Of a stretch of DNA of 64,000 nt, positions 32,401 through 46,400 are shown piece by piece. The DNA lies in the NCBI GenBank assembly GCA_030280995.1, contig JASXTE010000011.1:23119817-23183816 (forward strand). The letters are read 5' to 3'. Source of the DNA: Hemileia vastatrix (Eukaryota > Basidiomycota > Pucciniomycetes > Pucciniales > Zaghouaniaceae). The notes beneath the pieces are model-generated. The model worked only from the letters and a program-made list of their open reading frames with translations. It ran no database searches and was not told where the DNA came from. The position numbers and the translations under genes were made by a program. Each line of letters opens with the position of its first letter. The stretch's first letter is position 1.

Positions 32401-34229
32401 GTTTAGAGGGTTTGAAGAGAGATTGTAGAGATTTTTTATTTTATGGTCATCACAACATAAAAAAACCCACTGAGCCAGAAAAGAAAAGATGAGCTTAAAA
32501 TTTGTGGGAAACTGATAAAAACAAGCAAAGATGAAAGCACTCACTGAAAAATTGAGATATATCCATCAAAAAATTAAGCAGCTAAACTTTTGAACTGTCA
32601 AAATAACTTTACAAATTTTTTATTTTAGTCTCAAATATCATGATTTTTCAAATATTTGATTAACCTAGAAATTATAACTCAACTTAATTTTAACTTTCCA
32701 ATTTTATTTATTCTAGTCTCAGTATTCAAAACATAATACCAAAAATATAAAATAAGAAGTAATTTTTTCATAGTAGTAGATTTTATAATTAATCTGAAAT
32801 TTGAACTTCAAAACCAGTAAGGGATGCTATAAGGACACATTGGAAAACTGAAATGAAAGTGTTCAGAGCAAATCAAATTTCATTGTTAAGATAAATAAAG
32901 TAAGTTCAAATTTATAAGCTCAAGAGTCTATAAACCTAAAATATATCTTATATTTGTGTGAGATTTAGCAATACTAAAGAAAAAAATACCTGCTGTCAGA
33001 GCTAATCTAATAAAACATGTGCATAGGTTTAGAGTTATAAAAGCCTCATTCAAAGGGGGAAAAAGTGAGAAATAGAAATCCAGTTCTTTTTTTGGCTTAA
33101 TGTGGAAATTTTGTGAATGATTTCAGTAGTGGCTCTTCCTCATTCTGGCACATCCCCTTTTTGAGACAAAGGGAGGGTACGGGTTAACCAGCAGTTACTA
33201 CAAATTTCAAACAAGAATTAAAGACTGATTCTAGCTAGCCAAAAAAAGTACTAGATTTCTGGTATATTAGTTTTTCCCCTATTGATTTAGAGTGTTTTAA
33301 ATTTTTTTTATTATTCTCACTACTTCTCAAGATAATATGTGTAGCCAAAACCTGCACCACAAGCTTCCAAATCTTAATGATATTAATAAAATTAAAAAAA
33401 ACACTTTAAGTAGATCAATTAATCATGAAAAAAATTAACCTTCCAGCTGATCACATAAATTATCCACAATATCATGAAACACTCAAAATGAAACTCTTAT
33501 AACTCTGCACTTATGAGAATGTCTCATTTACTTAAATAATACAGTAGGTTTTGCTCTTTTGTTTAGTATTTCTAGATTTCATATAATTATAAAATATATT
33601 CTAGTTTAATGGACTCTAGAGCTGTGATAAATTCATTTTTTCAATGAAATTGGCATTCACTGAAAACTTTTAATTCAGAATTACAATGTGTCCTTATACC
33701 ATGATAATTAGCAATTTTAGAAAAAAGAGACTAGCATCATTCACCAAGAAAAAAATAGAGGGGACGGGGTTAGCTAGCATTTCCACTTCTTTAATCCTGT
33801 ATGAGTTCAGCTTTGAACTTCAGGGAAGATATTTGGAAGCTTCTCTGCTATGATTTTTTCTGAGAGAGGAGGAGGGGTGCTATGGACTATTGTAAGAGGT
33901 AGAAGGGGAAGATATTGAATAAGGGGATTTTATGGAGAGAGAGCTGTGGGGTGCTCCTCATCAGAAAGCTTATATAGTAATTCAGTAACTATTTTGCTTC
34001 CATAGTCTCTACCCTCACTGTTGGTAGCCCCAACATAGTCAGTCTTAGTAAGTCTCACTTCTGTTCTCAGCATAGCCAGTCCCATCTTAGCACTAGCACT
34101 AGTCCACCCTCATAGGTCTTAAAATTTCTTTCTGGTATTTTACCAGTGCACTACAGGAGAATCATAAACCCCTCAAGTCAACCCAAGGCAGAATTACTTA
34201 CTGCAATGAAAGAGCAGAATTTTTGACTA
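32401..34229. other. AT-rich non-coding sequence
   Basis: No gene seen. From about 33990 to 34200 the sequence is richer in C and could be the leader of the gag remnant that follows. Confidence 0.5.
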
Positions 34230-34930
34230 ATGAAAAATCTAGAAGATGAAAGGACTTCATATTGTGGCCCTACACAAACATACTTAGATGCCACTGAAGG
34301 CAAAGAACAGGTACCACCTGCGAAATTTTCCCCACCCTTCAAAGGCGCAAATATTGCAGCTCCAGAAAGATTTTATGGAAAGAATGGCCCCCATGTGAAT
34401 CAGTATAAATCACAGGTAAACCTCTATGTAATTCTAAATGACCATCAATTTCCAGATGAGCAACCAAAAAATTGGTTTGCAATATTTTACCTCACAGATG
34501 AAGCAGAAAACTGGGAAAGGCAATATACCAAAGAGCTCCTTGAAAACTCTAAGTCAGAAACAAAATTTCACCAATTCATGGAAGCATTAAAATTAGAATT
34601 TGGTAATTCTGATAAAGCCAAAACCTTTGAGCATGCACTAAATCAGTTGCAACTGAAACCCTTGGCCACTGAGTATGTGTCAGAATTCTAGTGCCATGAA
34701 AGGTAAATTAAAACATGGGGAGAAAGAGAACCCATGTTTCAATTTATGAATGGACTCTTGTCAAAAATCAGAAATACCCTAATTAGTCATCCCTGTCCAA
34801 TTTTTCAACAAGTGCTCATGGAACTGACCATTCAAATTGATAATGATTTCATGCATCAGTGCATGGATTGTGGGAGTGGTGCTTGTCAATGGCACAATTA
34901 TTCTTCATCAAGCAGGGCCAGTACTTTTTA
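34230..34930 (+). pseudogene. Gag remnant of a further LTR retrotransposon
   Basis: The frame from 34230 has stops at 34689-34691 (TAG) and about 34707 (TAA), then continues open. It contains gag-domain hallmarks (PERFYGKNGPHVNQYKSQVNL, WFAIFYLTDEAENWERQY, FHQFMEALKLEFG). The stops fit CAG-to-TAG and CAA-to-TAA changes. No protease or RT follows, so only the gag end is left. Its family could be that of element D, whose own gag lies outside the window, but this is a guess. Confidence 0.6.
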
Positions 34931-34939
34931 CACAGGGTG

Positions 34940-37320
34940 AAAAAAATAAACTGGTAGACAAGTTTTTTTTGAGAAACCTTACAGTAACCCATGAAGTAAT
35001 CTGTAAGGAGCGTTATAGTACATCCTTGATCCTTATAAAGGTATAATTCTCACTAGTATTTTGAATAATCTGAGAGATAAGAGTAGACAAAAACTTAATC
35101 AGAAATCATGTTTGAATGAAAAATGCTTTGCACTAACCAAAATTCTAAGTTTTACTAAAAATTAAGGCAATTTAAAACAAATGTTTTACTCAAATTTCAT
35201 AAATGTAGCTAAATAATTATTTTAATGGATAATCTTCTAGGGAAAAACTACCCTAATGATAAAATAGCCTATATAAATTAACATAAAAGATACTACAAGT
35301 TAATTTATTCTGCTTATTATATTTGAATTTCAATAGGGACTTATTGTTATAAATTATATAAAGAGAAACAATTATACACAAAGTTCTATCAGTAAATTTT
35401 CTCAATGATATCAAAGTAGAATTTTGGATTTGATTTATATCTGGGATGATTATTGAAAATGTGTCAAGCCACAAAAAAATGCTACAATTAGCTTGGAAAC
35501 ATAAATTTACAAACTAAGTATATTTATATATTTTATCATCAAAATAAATCTTTCCAAAATTAACATATAATATAGCTTTCATAGCTTTAATGGTATTAGA
35601 GCTAGTGGAAATGTGCATAGAGAAATATGTTTTTATTAATTCATGAGAGTTTGAAATATTTGTGACTACTTAATTTAACAGTCTGAAATATGGGGTATCA
35701 AATTTTGAAATTTTTAATAATTTAAAAATCATTTAATGACACAAAAATAAAGATAAAGAGTAAAAATTATTTCTCATTACAAATGTGTTCTTGGGGCGCA
35801 ATATGCCATATATGAAAAACTAATCATGGTTGATTTGGTGGCAAAAAAGGGTATTTTAATATGGAAGATTTCTAACTTTGATACCCCCTAATAAATATTC
35901 TTGTGAGTTATTTTTTAAATTGACATGAAATAAGGTTAAAAAAATTAAAATTTTAAACCAAAAAAACCACTCATATTTATAACACCATTTTAATTTTCAT
36001 AACTGAAGAACAAAGTAAAGTAAAACAATTATTCTTTTTTTTATGCACATGAAAAGAAGTGTTTATTAATTCATCATTTTTATTGAATTTTCTGTATAAT
36101 ATAACAAAATTCACCTGAAAGATAAATTGATTTTACATGCTGGAAGGCTCTTACCCATTTTAGTCAATCCTATAGTACCTTCTATAGGCCTTGACCAAGG
36201 GAGTTGGAGTAAAACTGGAGAGAAAAACTCCTGTCCCTTTGAGAAATACCAGGTGATATTTATTTACTACAAAAAATTAGATACTGTTACTACACCCCTT
36301 CCAACACACTTCTTGACTGCTTAAAAAGTCAAGACAGTGGCCAATAGCAGATCAATGAGAACAAAAAAACCAGAAACCAGAAATGCAGAAAGATCCACAC
36401 CAGAAAACAAAACACTGTGCACTTGATGCACAGAAAACAGCAATAATACTTGATGCAGATTGCAATGCTACACCAGAAAAACCAGTTGCCAAAGTTGAGT
36501 TAAATGAAGAACTAACCTTGCAACAATCACAGCCAATTGTGGCCAAAAAACAGTGAAAACTGAGTAAGAAACAATGATATAATTACCAGATGGTTTTATG
36601 ATAATTGGAGTTCCTCCAAACTGTCTTCTGTATGTACACACAGACCACCCTCTAAAAAGCCCACACACAGCAACAAATTTGGTGCTTTTGAAAGCCAAAT
36701 TGAATAAAAACCCGCTAGAAACGCTTCCCAGCCTTCTATAACCAAGACGGGCGGGAAGCCTAGAAGCCGGCCACACCTCCCTGAAGCCAGAAAACCACCA
36801 AAAACCCCCAATAAAGCCAAAAATACTTAGAAAAATCCACCACAACTACTAAAACCCTTAAAACACAAAATTAAGCTATGAAAACATTGAGTAAAAAAAA
36901 TATAGAGCTAAATTAGCTCTAATTAATGGTACTAAGCACTTAACCCTAAGAATTAAGGCTAGCATGTAAAACACAAAAAACAAAATTAAACAGCTATCTT
37001 TTAGAAACGGAAAATGAGCAAATGACCCCTTAAAACTTAGAATATGAAAAATGTCAACAAGATATTAAATAAAGAGAAAGACCAGGGCTATCCAATGGTA
37101 GTACGGACATACACATAGTCTCAATATTCACTGAATAAAACCAGAAAAACACCCATTTATTCAACCAACATCAATTAAGACATACCAAAACAGTGCCAAA
37201 CAGCCCAAAAAAGGCCTCTGCCAATGTTGGAAGACCACATCCTCCCTCCAATTGAGAATTCCCGCATTCTCCTTCACCAAAACCACCATATTCACACATT
37301 TTTCAAAATCAATCTCTGAA
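34940..37320. other. Mostly AT-rich; possible small exon at about 36355-36560
   Basis: Between about 36370 and 36556 a frame lacking an obvious start is open for about 60 codons. It encodes a Lys/Gln/Pro-rich sequence (short stretch ATPEKPVAKVELNEELTLQQ) ending at TGA. I cannot link it to a gene. It may be part of the repeat that carries the Cys-rich genes. Nothing else is recognisable. Confidence 0.3.
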
Positions 37321-39779
37321 ATGGGTCCCTGTCAATACTGTATTCAACATAACCTCATCTTTACTATAACACCACCAATCCATCCATACAGAGCTGCATG
37401 TAATGCCTGCTATTCTAGAAAGAAATATTGCTCCAGACCTAGTCCATTATCATCTGCAACAGATTCACCTCCCCATCAACCTGGTCCATCTTCCAGCAAA
37501 ACCAAAAGATCTAGGCCTTCCATCTTGATACCCAGATTAATTAACAAGTTACACCTTTCTGAAAAAAGTGCCAACATCACTACAACCACTAGCTCTACCA
37601 TAGCTGGTCCTTCTGATGGTAAACCCAATGCTTCTCCAAACTGAAATTTAAGCTGATGAATTTCCAACTCATTCACATCCAGACAGTGATGATTACAATG
37701 TGGGAACCATTGAAACACCACCACACAATCAATTGCCCACCATAAAGGAAAAATTCCAACAACACTCACCATGCAATATGGGGGGTGGACTTTCTATCAA
37801 GCCTGCAACCTTGAACCCTAATTCATATCTTTTTGAGCCCATATTGAATTAGTAATGAAACCACCAAGAAAAAATATTGAAATTCTGGTGAACTCAATAT
37901 GAATACAACTTGAACATTTAATGAAGCATAGGTAATAATACTTTGAACAAATATTGAGATATGAAGAATGAGATTTTTTTATAGAAATTTTAATACAGTG
38001 CAGACCACACCCAAATTATTCTGAAAAATACATATTTTAAAGTATTTAAGGAGTTTCTTTTCAATTTTTGAAAAAAAGAACACCAATGTATAGATCCAGC
38101 AAGATACCATCTGACATTATTATATAAGTTTCTTTGGCCAGAAATACATGGAGAAACTATAATTTGAAATATGTCAATTTGTTCATGAAAGGTTATTTTG
38201 GGCATTTATATTATTTATTGTATTATTTTCAAGAATTGAAAAAATTATATACTTATTTTATGAATAGATAATATTGAATATTGTAAATCATTAAAATATC
38301 TAAAGAAGGTGCAAAAATCTTAAAAATAATGTTACAAAGACTTTACTTAGACATATAATTTTCAAATTCAATTGAAATACTATATTTTACTAGTAAATAA
38401 AAAAAATTTCATACTAATATTTATTAAAATTTATTTCCCTTCTTCTTCAAAATTTTTAAAATATTAAAATGTAGATTTTTATTTAATTTAAGTAAATGAA
38501 GAAAATAACAGTATAGGAGTTGTAGATTTTTAGGATTCAAAGAATTTCTGTGCCCACTCTTTGAAACATATTTTATATATTTTATATTTTTTGTATATTT
38601 TTTTGTAGTACTATCTTCTTTTATTGTCTTTTTTTACTCCCTCTCAAGAATACCCCACTCTTTTCCCTTTGAAATGTTCCTTTATCCTCACTTCATCTTT
38701 CTCCCCAATCTTTTCACTCCCTTTGTCATCATTTTCAACCCCTATCCACATTTGACTCTCCCTCTCCACCCCTCTCCTTCCAGTTTGCTTACCTCCCCAT
38801 TCCTCCCTATAACTTTAGTTTTATATACAGAAATAGAGACTGAGTTGAAAGGGAGGAAATTGGGGTTCAAGGATTTTGGAGGCAAGGTAAAGGGGAGGAA
38901 TAGGGCAACAAGAATTGGGAAGGCTGGAGAGAGGGGTGAGGAAGGGTATATGGGGTAGAAAAAAGGTTTGAAAAGAATGGAAGAGAAGATTAAGGGTTCC
39001 AAGGCATTTTGAATGAAGAAAAGGGTTGGGGAGAGGCTGAGAGGGGTAAAATGGGGATCAAAAGAAGATGGCATACAATGGGACTGGGAGAGTAGCGAAA
39101 GGGGTGGGGAGGGAAGACAAGCATGTGTTGATAGAATTGAAAGGGATGGGGATTGGTGCAAACAGAGTGTGAAAATAGGAGGATGAACTCTGTTCTTCAG
39201 ACAAGGAACAGAGTTCACTGCCAGAAAATATTAGCTGAAACATAGTTTTCAATTCTGTAAAAACAGTTGTAGGTAATAGGAAAAGTCACTGATTTTTTTA
39301 TATGTAATCTGAAAGTATTTAATAGAATTATTGTATTTAAGAATTGTGCTAATGTCAATAAATTTTTATTAATCAACTTAATTCAATAAAGTATTATTTA
39401 AATAAGTTGCTTCAAAAAATACTGTGCATTGAGTAGACTCATGGAATGATTTTTTCTTTCTTCCATTCAGTTATCATCACACTTTCACTATGTTTTCAGT
39501 ATATATCCATTATTATTTTTGTGATACTTCAAGTGAAAGTTCAGAATTACTTCAGTCTGAGTTCCATCTGATTTCCATCTGACTTCAAGTTAAGGACTTG
39601 CTAGCAAGTCCCCCCAAATATTGTGTGGTGAATCTTCTCAACAAAAACATCTCATTCTAAACTACTTCAAATCTGCTCCTTCTAAAGATCCACAGGAAAT
39701 GGAGAAAAGAAGAAAACTAATCCACCTGTTCAAGACTAATGCTGAACACTTTGTTTCATCTCTTTATTCTCTTCTGTAA
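37321..39779 (+). pseudogene. Cys-rich (Zn2Cys6-like) gene 1, split by a CACTA-like element
   Basis: ATG 37321 starts a protein with CQYC, then after 20 residues CNACYSRKKYC (C-x2-C-x6-C), then a Ser/Thr/Pro-rich linker with a basic KTKRSRP stretch, to TGA at 37642-37644. A frame shifted by one base continues open from about 37656 to the insertion point 37766. Taking out the 1864-bp transposon and one ACT duplication keeps that frame open through 39634-39779, ending in TAA after an amphipathic-looking tail. The transposon therefore landed in what had been a reading frame. The N-terminus is closely similar in layout to gene 2 at 40501 and, more loosely, to the antisense gene in element A. It is likely nuclear or DNA-binding by motif only. 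Confidence 0.55.
37767..39630. mobile_element. Complete 1864-bp CACTA-like non-autonomous element
   Basis: Starts CACCATGCAATATGGGGGG and ends AAATATTGTGTGGTG, with candidate duplication ACT (37764-37766) against AAT (39631-39633), one base changed. Its first about 45 and last about 80 bases match the 250-bp MITE at 13192-13441, including CTTGCTAGCAAG and the CTGAGTTCCATCTG direct repeats. The interior is shared with 1-1845 and has no transposase. Both probably depend on one transposase encoded elsewhere. Confidence 0.82.
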
Positions 39780-39870
39780 TTGATTCTTGCCTGAAATTCT
39801 TGACTTAGAAATAAAAGTAATTGACCACTTTCTAGACTTTCTGGATGTAGCCAACCATAAAAAAAATTCC

Positions 39871-40292
39871 TCAGTTTAAAGTCTTGGGGGACTCATCCTC
39901 AGTTTTAAGTCTTGGGGGACTAACAGCCCTCATTTTATGATCTTGGGGGACTCAAAACCCTTAGTTTATAGTCTTGGGGGACTAAAAACCTAAATCATAA
40001 AGACAGAACCAGAGATCAAACCATTAAAGACAAAAGAAACAAAATAACATTCTGGGGTAACTGTTCTACAGAGCAGCCAGCTCATCAGTTACCCCCACAC
40101 TTGCCTTAACTAAATTCAGAGACCCCTCCTTTGGATGCCCTCTGCCAGAATTACACCAACACCACATTATCAGTTTATAGTTCTGAAGGACTCAACCATC
40201 AAACCATCCTCAGTTTATAGTCTTGGGGGACTATACCATTTTTCAGTTTAAAGCCTTGATGTACTGACCACAGTTTTCAGTTTAAAGTCTTG
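39871..40292. repeat. Array of short hairpin motifs with an embedded GGGGTAACT hairpin
   Basis: About eight spaced copies of CAGTTTAAAGTCTTGGGGGACT-like sequence, where AGTC and GACT can pair around TTGGGG. Copies start near 39872, 39899, 39929, 39959, 40171, 40200, 40235 and 40269. Between them, at 40054-40096, GGGGTAACTG pairs with CAGTTACCCC around a loop containing CTACAGAGCAGC. Both motifs recur at 52.5-53.0 kb. Confidence 0.65.
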
Positions 40293-41225
40293 ATGGACTT
40301 TCTGCACTTTTCATAAAAGGATGGAGCCAATTACATGCAAAATACTACACAACCGCCCTACTGAACTTCCACTTTCTCTTCATCATCTACCCATCACTGA
40401 TAAAAATTTTTATTTATCTCTTTTCTCTTCATTGTTGTCCCATCACAGATAATGGCTGGATCCCCAGATTTTGACTAATCAGACCTTCCTTGTTTTACAG
40501 CTTCCAAGGACTATTCTTGCAAACATTGCATCCACATGTGCAGACCTTGAACTTTTACTCTTCCAACTCCTAAAGCCAAACTCTACAACAGAGCCTGTGA
40601 TTCTTGCAACTCCAAAAAGAAAAAATGTGACAGAGACCCCAATTATCCTATACCACCACCTTCACCTTCACAAAAATACATCTCTAGATCTCCCACCGAA
40701 TCACCAGAGCTAGGTCCTGTTTCCTCTTCTCTATCTTCAGCTCCATCCAGAAGATCATACCGCTCTGTCCCCAGAACTCTCTCCAAAGTACCTGCTTTAT
40801 CATCTCAAGAAACAGCATTAATATCTGCAAATTCAGCAAAAACAGCTTCAAAATCAGCTCCCAAGCTGCTGGAATGTTTCCAGGAAGCCTGCACACCTTT
40901 CTAGGAAGTGGAAATCAGGCTCAAAACATCCAAATTCAGCCAGAAAACAGCCAAAAACCATCAGTAAACAACAAAAACTCCATGCAACAACCTCCTAGTG
41001 CTCCCAGAGCAATGTGCACAAAAATTCTTTCTTAAAAAAATGCAAAAAATTCTAAAACTTCTTGAAGAACTGCCACAGGACCTCAAGAAGACACCAGAAA
41101 GCCCAAAACTGCTCCCAGACAAAAATCTTCTTCTCAAAAAAGAAGAGTTAACTGTAACTCTCCTCTGCCAGCCAACTACTCCTCTGAAAGTTCCATTTCT
41201 TCCAAATATTCATCCAGAGGATCCC

Positions 41226-42017
41226 TGTCAGCCAGGCTACTAGACTTACCCAGTAAAATAATAAATTATTTACTGGATGAAGCCACGCCTTATTATTTTA
41301 ATTATTTAATTAAATTAGTTACATTAAAATTACCTGTAATAAATTAACTAATTACAGAATGGTAAAATTAAATGAATACTTAAAATTAAATATAAAATGT
41401 CCCTTATATTTTATTCTCTAACAATGTGCTCATTGACAGGTTAGAAGAAATAAAATTTTATATTAAAAAATAGATTTTTAAATTAAAATAAAATTTTAAT
41501 ATTCAAATAAAAATAAATATATACAAAAAATTCAAATTTCTTATTTAGAATTGACTTCTACAGTAAATATTAAATAAATTTATGTATTTATGACATACTC
41601 TGTAAATACATCTTTAAAATACATCTTTTTGACACCTTCTTTTTAGAACAACTTTGTTATTTGAAATACTCCTTCTGGAATATTCTTTTTTTTCTCTCTC
41701 TCATACTACTGTTTTTACAATTTCATTGGTGTGGTTTGTCCCTCCTTTGCCTATATAAGGCCTCTCTCTTGGTTGTTTTTTATTCATTCATTACTTAATT
41801 ATTTTATTACAACTATTTACAATCCTTTTATTACTATTTATAATTGCCTTAGTATTTACATTAAACATAATTCTGATCCAACTCTTTACCTCTTATTATT
41901 GAGTAAATAATCTGTAACATAGGAAGATACATACCTGAGTTTGAATCCCTTAAAAACCGTCGTTACTGCCATTGGACCTCCCTATAAAACCTTCTAGACT
42001 TGAAAGACCTCTTGAAA
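41226..42017 (+). repeat. 5' LTR of element C (792 bp)
   Basis: Begins TGTCAGCC. The end, CA in the 3' copy, is mutated to AA here. TATATAAGG at 41752-41760 lies in a good promoter context and is kept in the 3' LTR. Confidence 0.92.
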
Positions 42018-42859
42018 GTTAGGAACTTTTCCAAATCGTCGACGGTGCATTGTTATCTTGAGGACCGGAGACCGTGGGACCATTGCCATTGAGGTACCTA
42101 TAAGGACGAGTGGACAACAAAAATGACAAACAGCATATATTATGTGACTTATTTTTTGCTGTGAACGGGAATTGAACTGCACTCCAAAACTTAGGCTTAT
42201 ATACTAACTAATAGTTATATATTTTGTGGTAATTATTGATTACTATTTGTGGGTCACTTTGCACTCTTCATACTCTACATATTTCCTTTTACTCAGCACT
42301 CTGTAAGTGGCATTAATTTGCTCATTTTACAGGGGGAGGTGTCTGGTAAATTGAAACTATTTTTTTAAATTTATTTTCCTAGTTGACAAAGATAGAGCAA
42401 TTGTGTTCTTAGTCCTAGAAGTAATAAATTTTTATTTTTTTAAATTAATTGTAATTTTCAGTTGACTTTGTCCTGATAAATTAAGATTTTTTTTTTGTTC
42501 CAGTTGAAAAATTGTCCTGACAATAAAAATTTTAATTAATAAAAAATAAAACTATACTAAATTATTTCAGTTGAAATTGAGTCCTGGTAATTAAAAATCC
42601 TTCAGTTGATTTAAATCCTGATAATTATCATAAATAAATTTGTTAAATTAAAATTTATTTTTAATTCTTCAGTTGATTTCTTTTAAATACTGGTTATAAG
42701 ATAATTTTGAATTAATAAATAATTGATTATTATTTTAAGATGATTTTTGTCCTGAAGAATTTTCATTTTTATTAATATTTTTCTTTTTTTTTAAAAAAAA
42801 AAGCAAAAATAAAACCTGATTCATCTTTTTTTTTCTTTCCCTCACTTCAGGTTAGATTT

Positions 42860-43473
42860 AAAATAATTACTGACCAAGGTTTTTCTGCTGCATGTGAAGA
42901 TGCACTGGATCTGATTGATTATGATGAGGCTACTTCTGTGAGTTCTCCTTTAACTTCACAATTAGCTCAAATTAATAAATCATTGAACCAATCAGGACGT
43001 GAGAATGGAGGAAGTGGAGATTCTGGTAAAGACAAATTCCCAGGAACAAAAACCTTCAATAAACCGCCCAAAAGAGCTTCCCAAAGGCTTCAAGATAAAA
43101 AAGATGCCCTTAAACCAGCAGGTAAAAAATCTCTCTACTAACATCAAGGAGTTGAGGACAGAAAACCTCAAGCTGAGGTCAAGGATAGACTGTCTAGAAG
43201 ACAAAGTAAGAAACATAGAGTCTTTTCTTCAAGAGAAGAGGAAACCTCCTCCTCTAAAAGCCATTCCACAACTGGCCCCCCAGCAACAAGAAAAAGTGGA
43301 AGTTGGATTGGCTGAACACCCAGTGGGATTATCTGTCCCAACAGCAACAGCACCAAGTACCTCAGGCAGCTCCTTCAAGAACACATCAGTTCAATCCAAT
43401 ACCTTCTCATCCCTATCAAGGAGGAAGAAGGAGAAAAAACAACCACATCGAAGTCTTTCCCAAGCCATGTTAA
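42860..43473 (+). pseudogene. ORF1 of element C
   Basis: Exon 1 is open up to 42937 but lacks an ATG in frame (or starts in an upstream exon). The intron is 42938-42995 (GTGAGT...ATCAG, 58 nt). Exon 2 starts GACGTGAGAATG. It encodes LPKGFKIKKMPLNQQ, a coiled-coil-like stretch, and, after a one-base shift near 43290-43300, WKLDWLNTQWDYL and HPYQGGRRRK, then TAA 43471-43473. Motifs and intron position match ORF1 of B. The stop overlaps the ORF2 ATG as ATGTTAA (43467-43473). Confidence 0.6.
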
Positions 43474-46400
43474 GCCCCTCTATTGAATGTCAAGTACCAT
43501 TTATTGTAACTGATTCAGTTCCTTCAGGTAATTCTGGAAGAGGATATGAGACTGTGAGACCTGTAGAGGCTGAGAACAGTAGAAAAATTGCTCAAATTTA
43601 AAATGTATCTAATCCTTTAGTTCTAATTGCTACTTCAATGATAAATACTGATATGGCTATTATTGATGAAACACTTGAGACTGAGTTTTATGAGAATCTG
43701 GAAAGTTACTCTGTTTCCTTATTGAGAAACACTCAAGATGTAGCTAAAATTAATGATGAATATTTAAGGGATATTATTGCTAAACAAAATTATATAATAA
43801 ACAACATTCAATTGACTCAGAAATATAATAGTTTGTTAACTTAAAAGGGTTATCAAGCATTGAGGAGTGAGTTACAGAGAGTTTCTGATGATTTGTTTCA
43901 TTACAAAGCAACCCATGAAAAGAAAGTTGCTTTATGTAAAAATATCAAAAATGATTTGTCTAAACTGAAAGATACTGTATCTACCTGTTGCCTGGAGCTA
44001 GAGGTAGATAAGATAAACCTGAAAAGTTTGAGTGATCATTATTTATCTTTTCAAAATAAAACCCAGTTATCTTTTACAACAGTCAATGAGAGTTTATCTA
44101 GTCTTCCAAGCGTAAAAAACAGACTAACAACCATTGAAGAAAAATTGAATTCATTGTTTAATGATCAGAAATATTCTGAAACTTCTTTGAAGGAACATAT
44201 GGTACATTATGCTCCAAGTTTACCTGTTGATAGTTCATCTAAAGTAAAATTAGATTCAGAAATGCCTGTTGATACCACTGAGTTTCCATCAAAAATTGAT
44301 GATGCACCAGGATCTTTTACATAACTATTAAACAATGAGATTACTAAAAAATTGGAGAAGTTACAGATGCTTCTTACTCAGAAACAAGCTAATACTAAGG
44401 AGGCTCCTTCAAATCAAAAGAATTGGCCAAAACTTGACCAGTACCCAACATTTGATGGTGATTCTTCTTCTGATTGGCATCAATTCATTTGCAGAATTGA
44501 TAACTTAAAAAATTCTTACAAACTCCCAGATGAGGAAATTGTGTCTAATTTAATTTCTTTTTTTACCAATGTTGCCCTAATGTGGTATGAATCTGTTCTC
44601 CTAGATAGGAATGACTACTCATGGGAAGATTGGAAAAAATTGATTAAAGCACAATTTGGTGGCTCCAAGTTCAGGATGGCTCAACAAAGGCAGTGTGTGG
44701 AAACTAGATATAGCTCTTCTACTGATAATCCTATTGAGTTCTTAATGAAACTTGTAAAAATCTTGAGAGCAATGGACTCAAATATGGAGTTTGAGTTATG
44801 GAAGGACAGGATCCTTTATAAATTACCAATGTCTTTGAGAGACTTGATAGTGGCCAGGACTGAGTTCTCCAGAGAACCTTCTTCCTTCACTAATACTTGT
44901 AATGATATCCTTCTAAACAACAAGTATGATGCCAGAAGATTCATTCCTAGGACCCCTTTGGAGAAATACTCTACTTACCAACAGAAACCTCTGGAAAAGG
45001 TTGGTAAACCTTCTACCCCTGTTGCACCTAAAAAGTATGCAAAAAACACTTGATTCAAGTGCAACAAGACTTGGAAGAAAGGCCATATTTGTGACAAGAG
45101 GATAAATCTTGTTGAACAAACTGAGGAGCAGGCTGATTACACAAGAGAGCTGGATGATACTTCAAGTGATTGTGCCAGAAATATCTCATATGAATCTCAA
45201 CAAGAAATCTTGATGCTGGAAGAAGATATTCATTATTTAAATACTATTGATATTGTTAATAATGATTTATCTACATTTGAGGATGCTGAGATCATAAGGA
45301 AAATTGAGGATAGCTCAATTGTTATTGCCCCTCTCAAAGCACCAGTCTTGATCAATGGAACCAGAATTGAAGTTGTTCTGGATTCTGGAGCTGGAGGAAG
45401 TGTAGTATCTGAAAAAGCACTTGCTTCAGTGGATCAAGACTATAAATCAAAACTGATGCCTATCATTTCTAAAAATTGGAGAGGTTATGTCTCTATTTTG
45501 TCCCCCATTGGTAAATACAAAGCCAAAGTGTTTTTTAAATATAACCATGGTTTTGTAAGAGCTATTTGTGATTTTGTTGTCATGAAAAATGATAATTTAA
45601 GCAGTTGTTTTATCATAGGAAATGACATTTTAACCAAATATGGCATAAAATTGAATCCTTCAAATCAATGCTTCACAATGGGGATAAATGGGAAGAGAAA
45701 TTTAAGATTTCCTCCCCCAAAAAATTGTTAAAACCAGAATTGAACACATGTAATTCTGTGATTTAATGTAAAGGAAGGTCTACAAAGGAAATGCATGCTC
45801 TTATGTCTGAAATTGACAATGCTTTTTTTGGAGAACAACTTTATGGTGAGGATAAAGATTCAATCATTAAATTGATTAAATTTTTTCCTATGGCCTTTGC
45901 TCATGGGTCACATGAACTAGGATTAGTTAAGGAAGAAATGATACTTTCATTATCTTGTCCATTAACTGACATACCACCTAGTTTGAAGAAGAAGCCTTAC
46001 CCTGCTTCTCCCACAAAGAGAAAAGATATTGAGGATAATATCTCTACCCTTTTGAAAATGAATATTATTGAAACGGTAGTTGAAACACCTAAATATTGTG
46101 TTATCTCACCTGTCCTAATTTCTTATGAGAAAGATAAAGCCAGGTTATGTGGTGATTATAGAGTATTGAATACTTATACTGTTGATGAAATCTACCCTTT
46201 ACCTAGAATTAGCTCTATACATGCTACCTTACAAGGTACTAAATATATAAGCTGCTTGGATGGTAACAAGGGATATCACCAGGTACCTGTTGAGAAGAAT
46301 TCCTAGAATTTTCTGATGATTGCTACTCATATGGGTATTTATAAGTATATTAGGATGCCATTTGGCCCTAAAAATGCCCCTTCAGTTTTTCAAAAAGTTA

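Noticed and set aside
39871..40292. Possible CRISPR-like array of spaced direct repeats
   Set aside because: Eukaryotic context, irregular spacing, diverged units, no cas genes. They are better described as short hairpin repeats.
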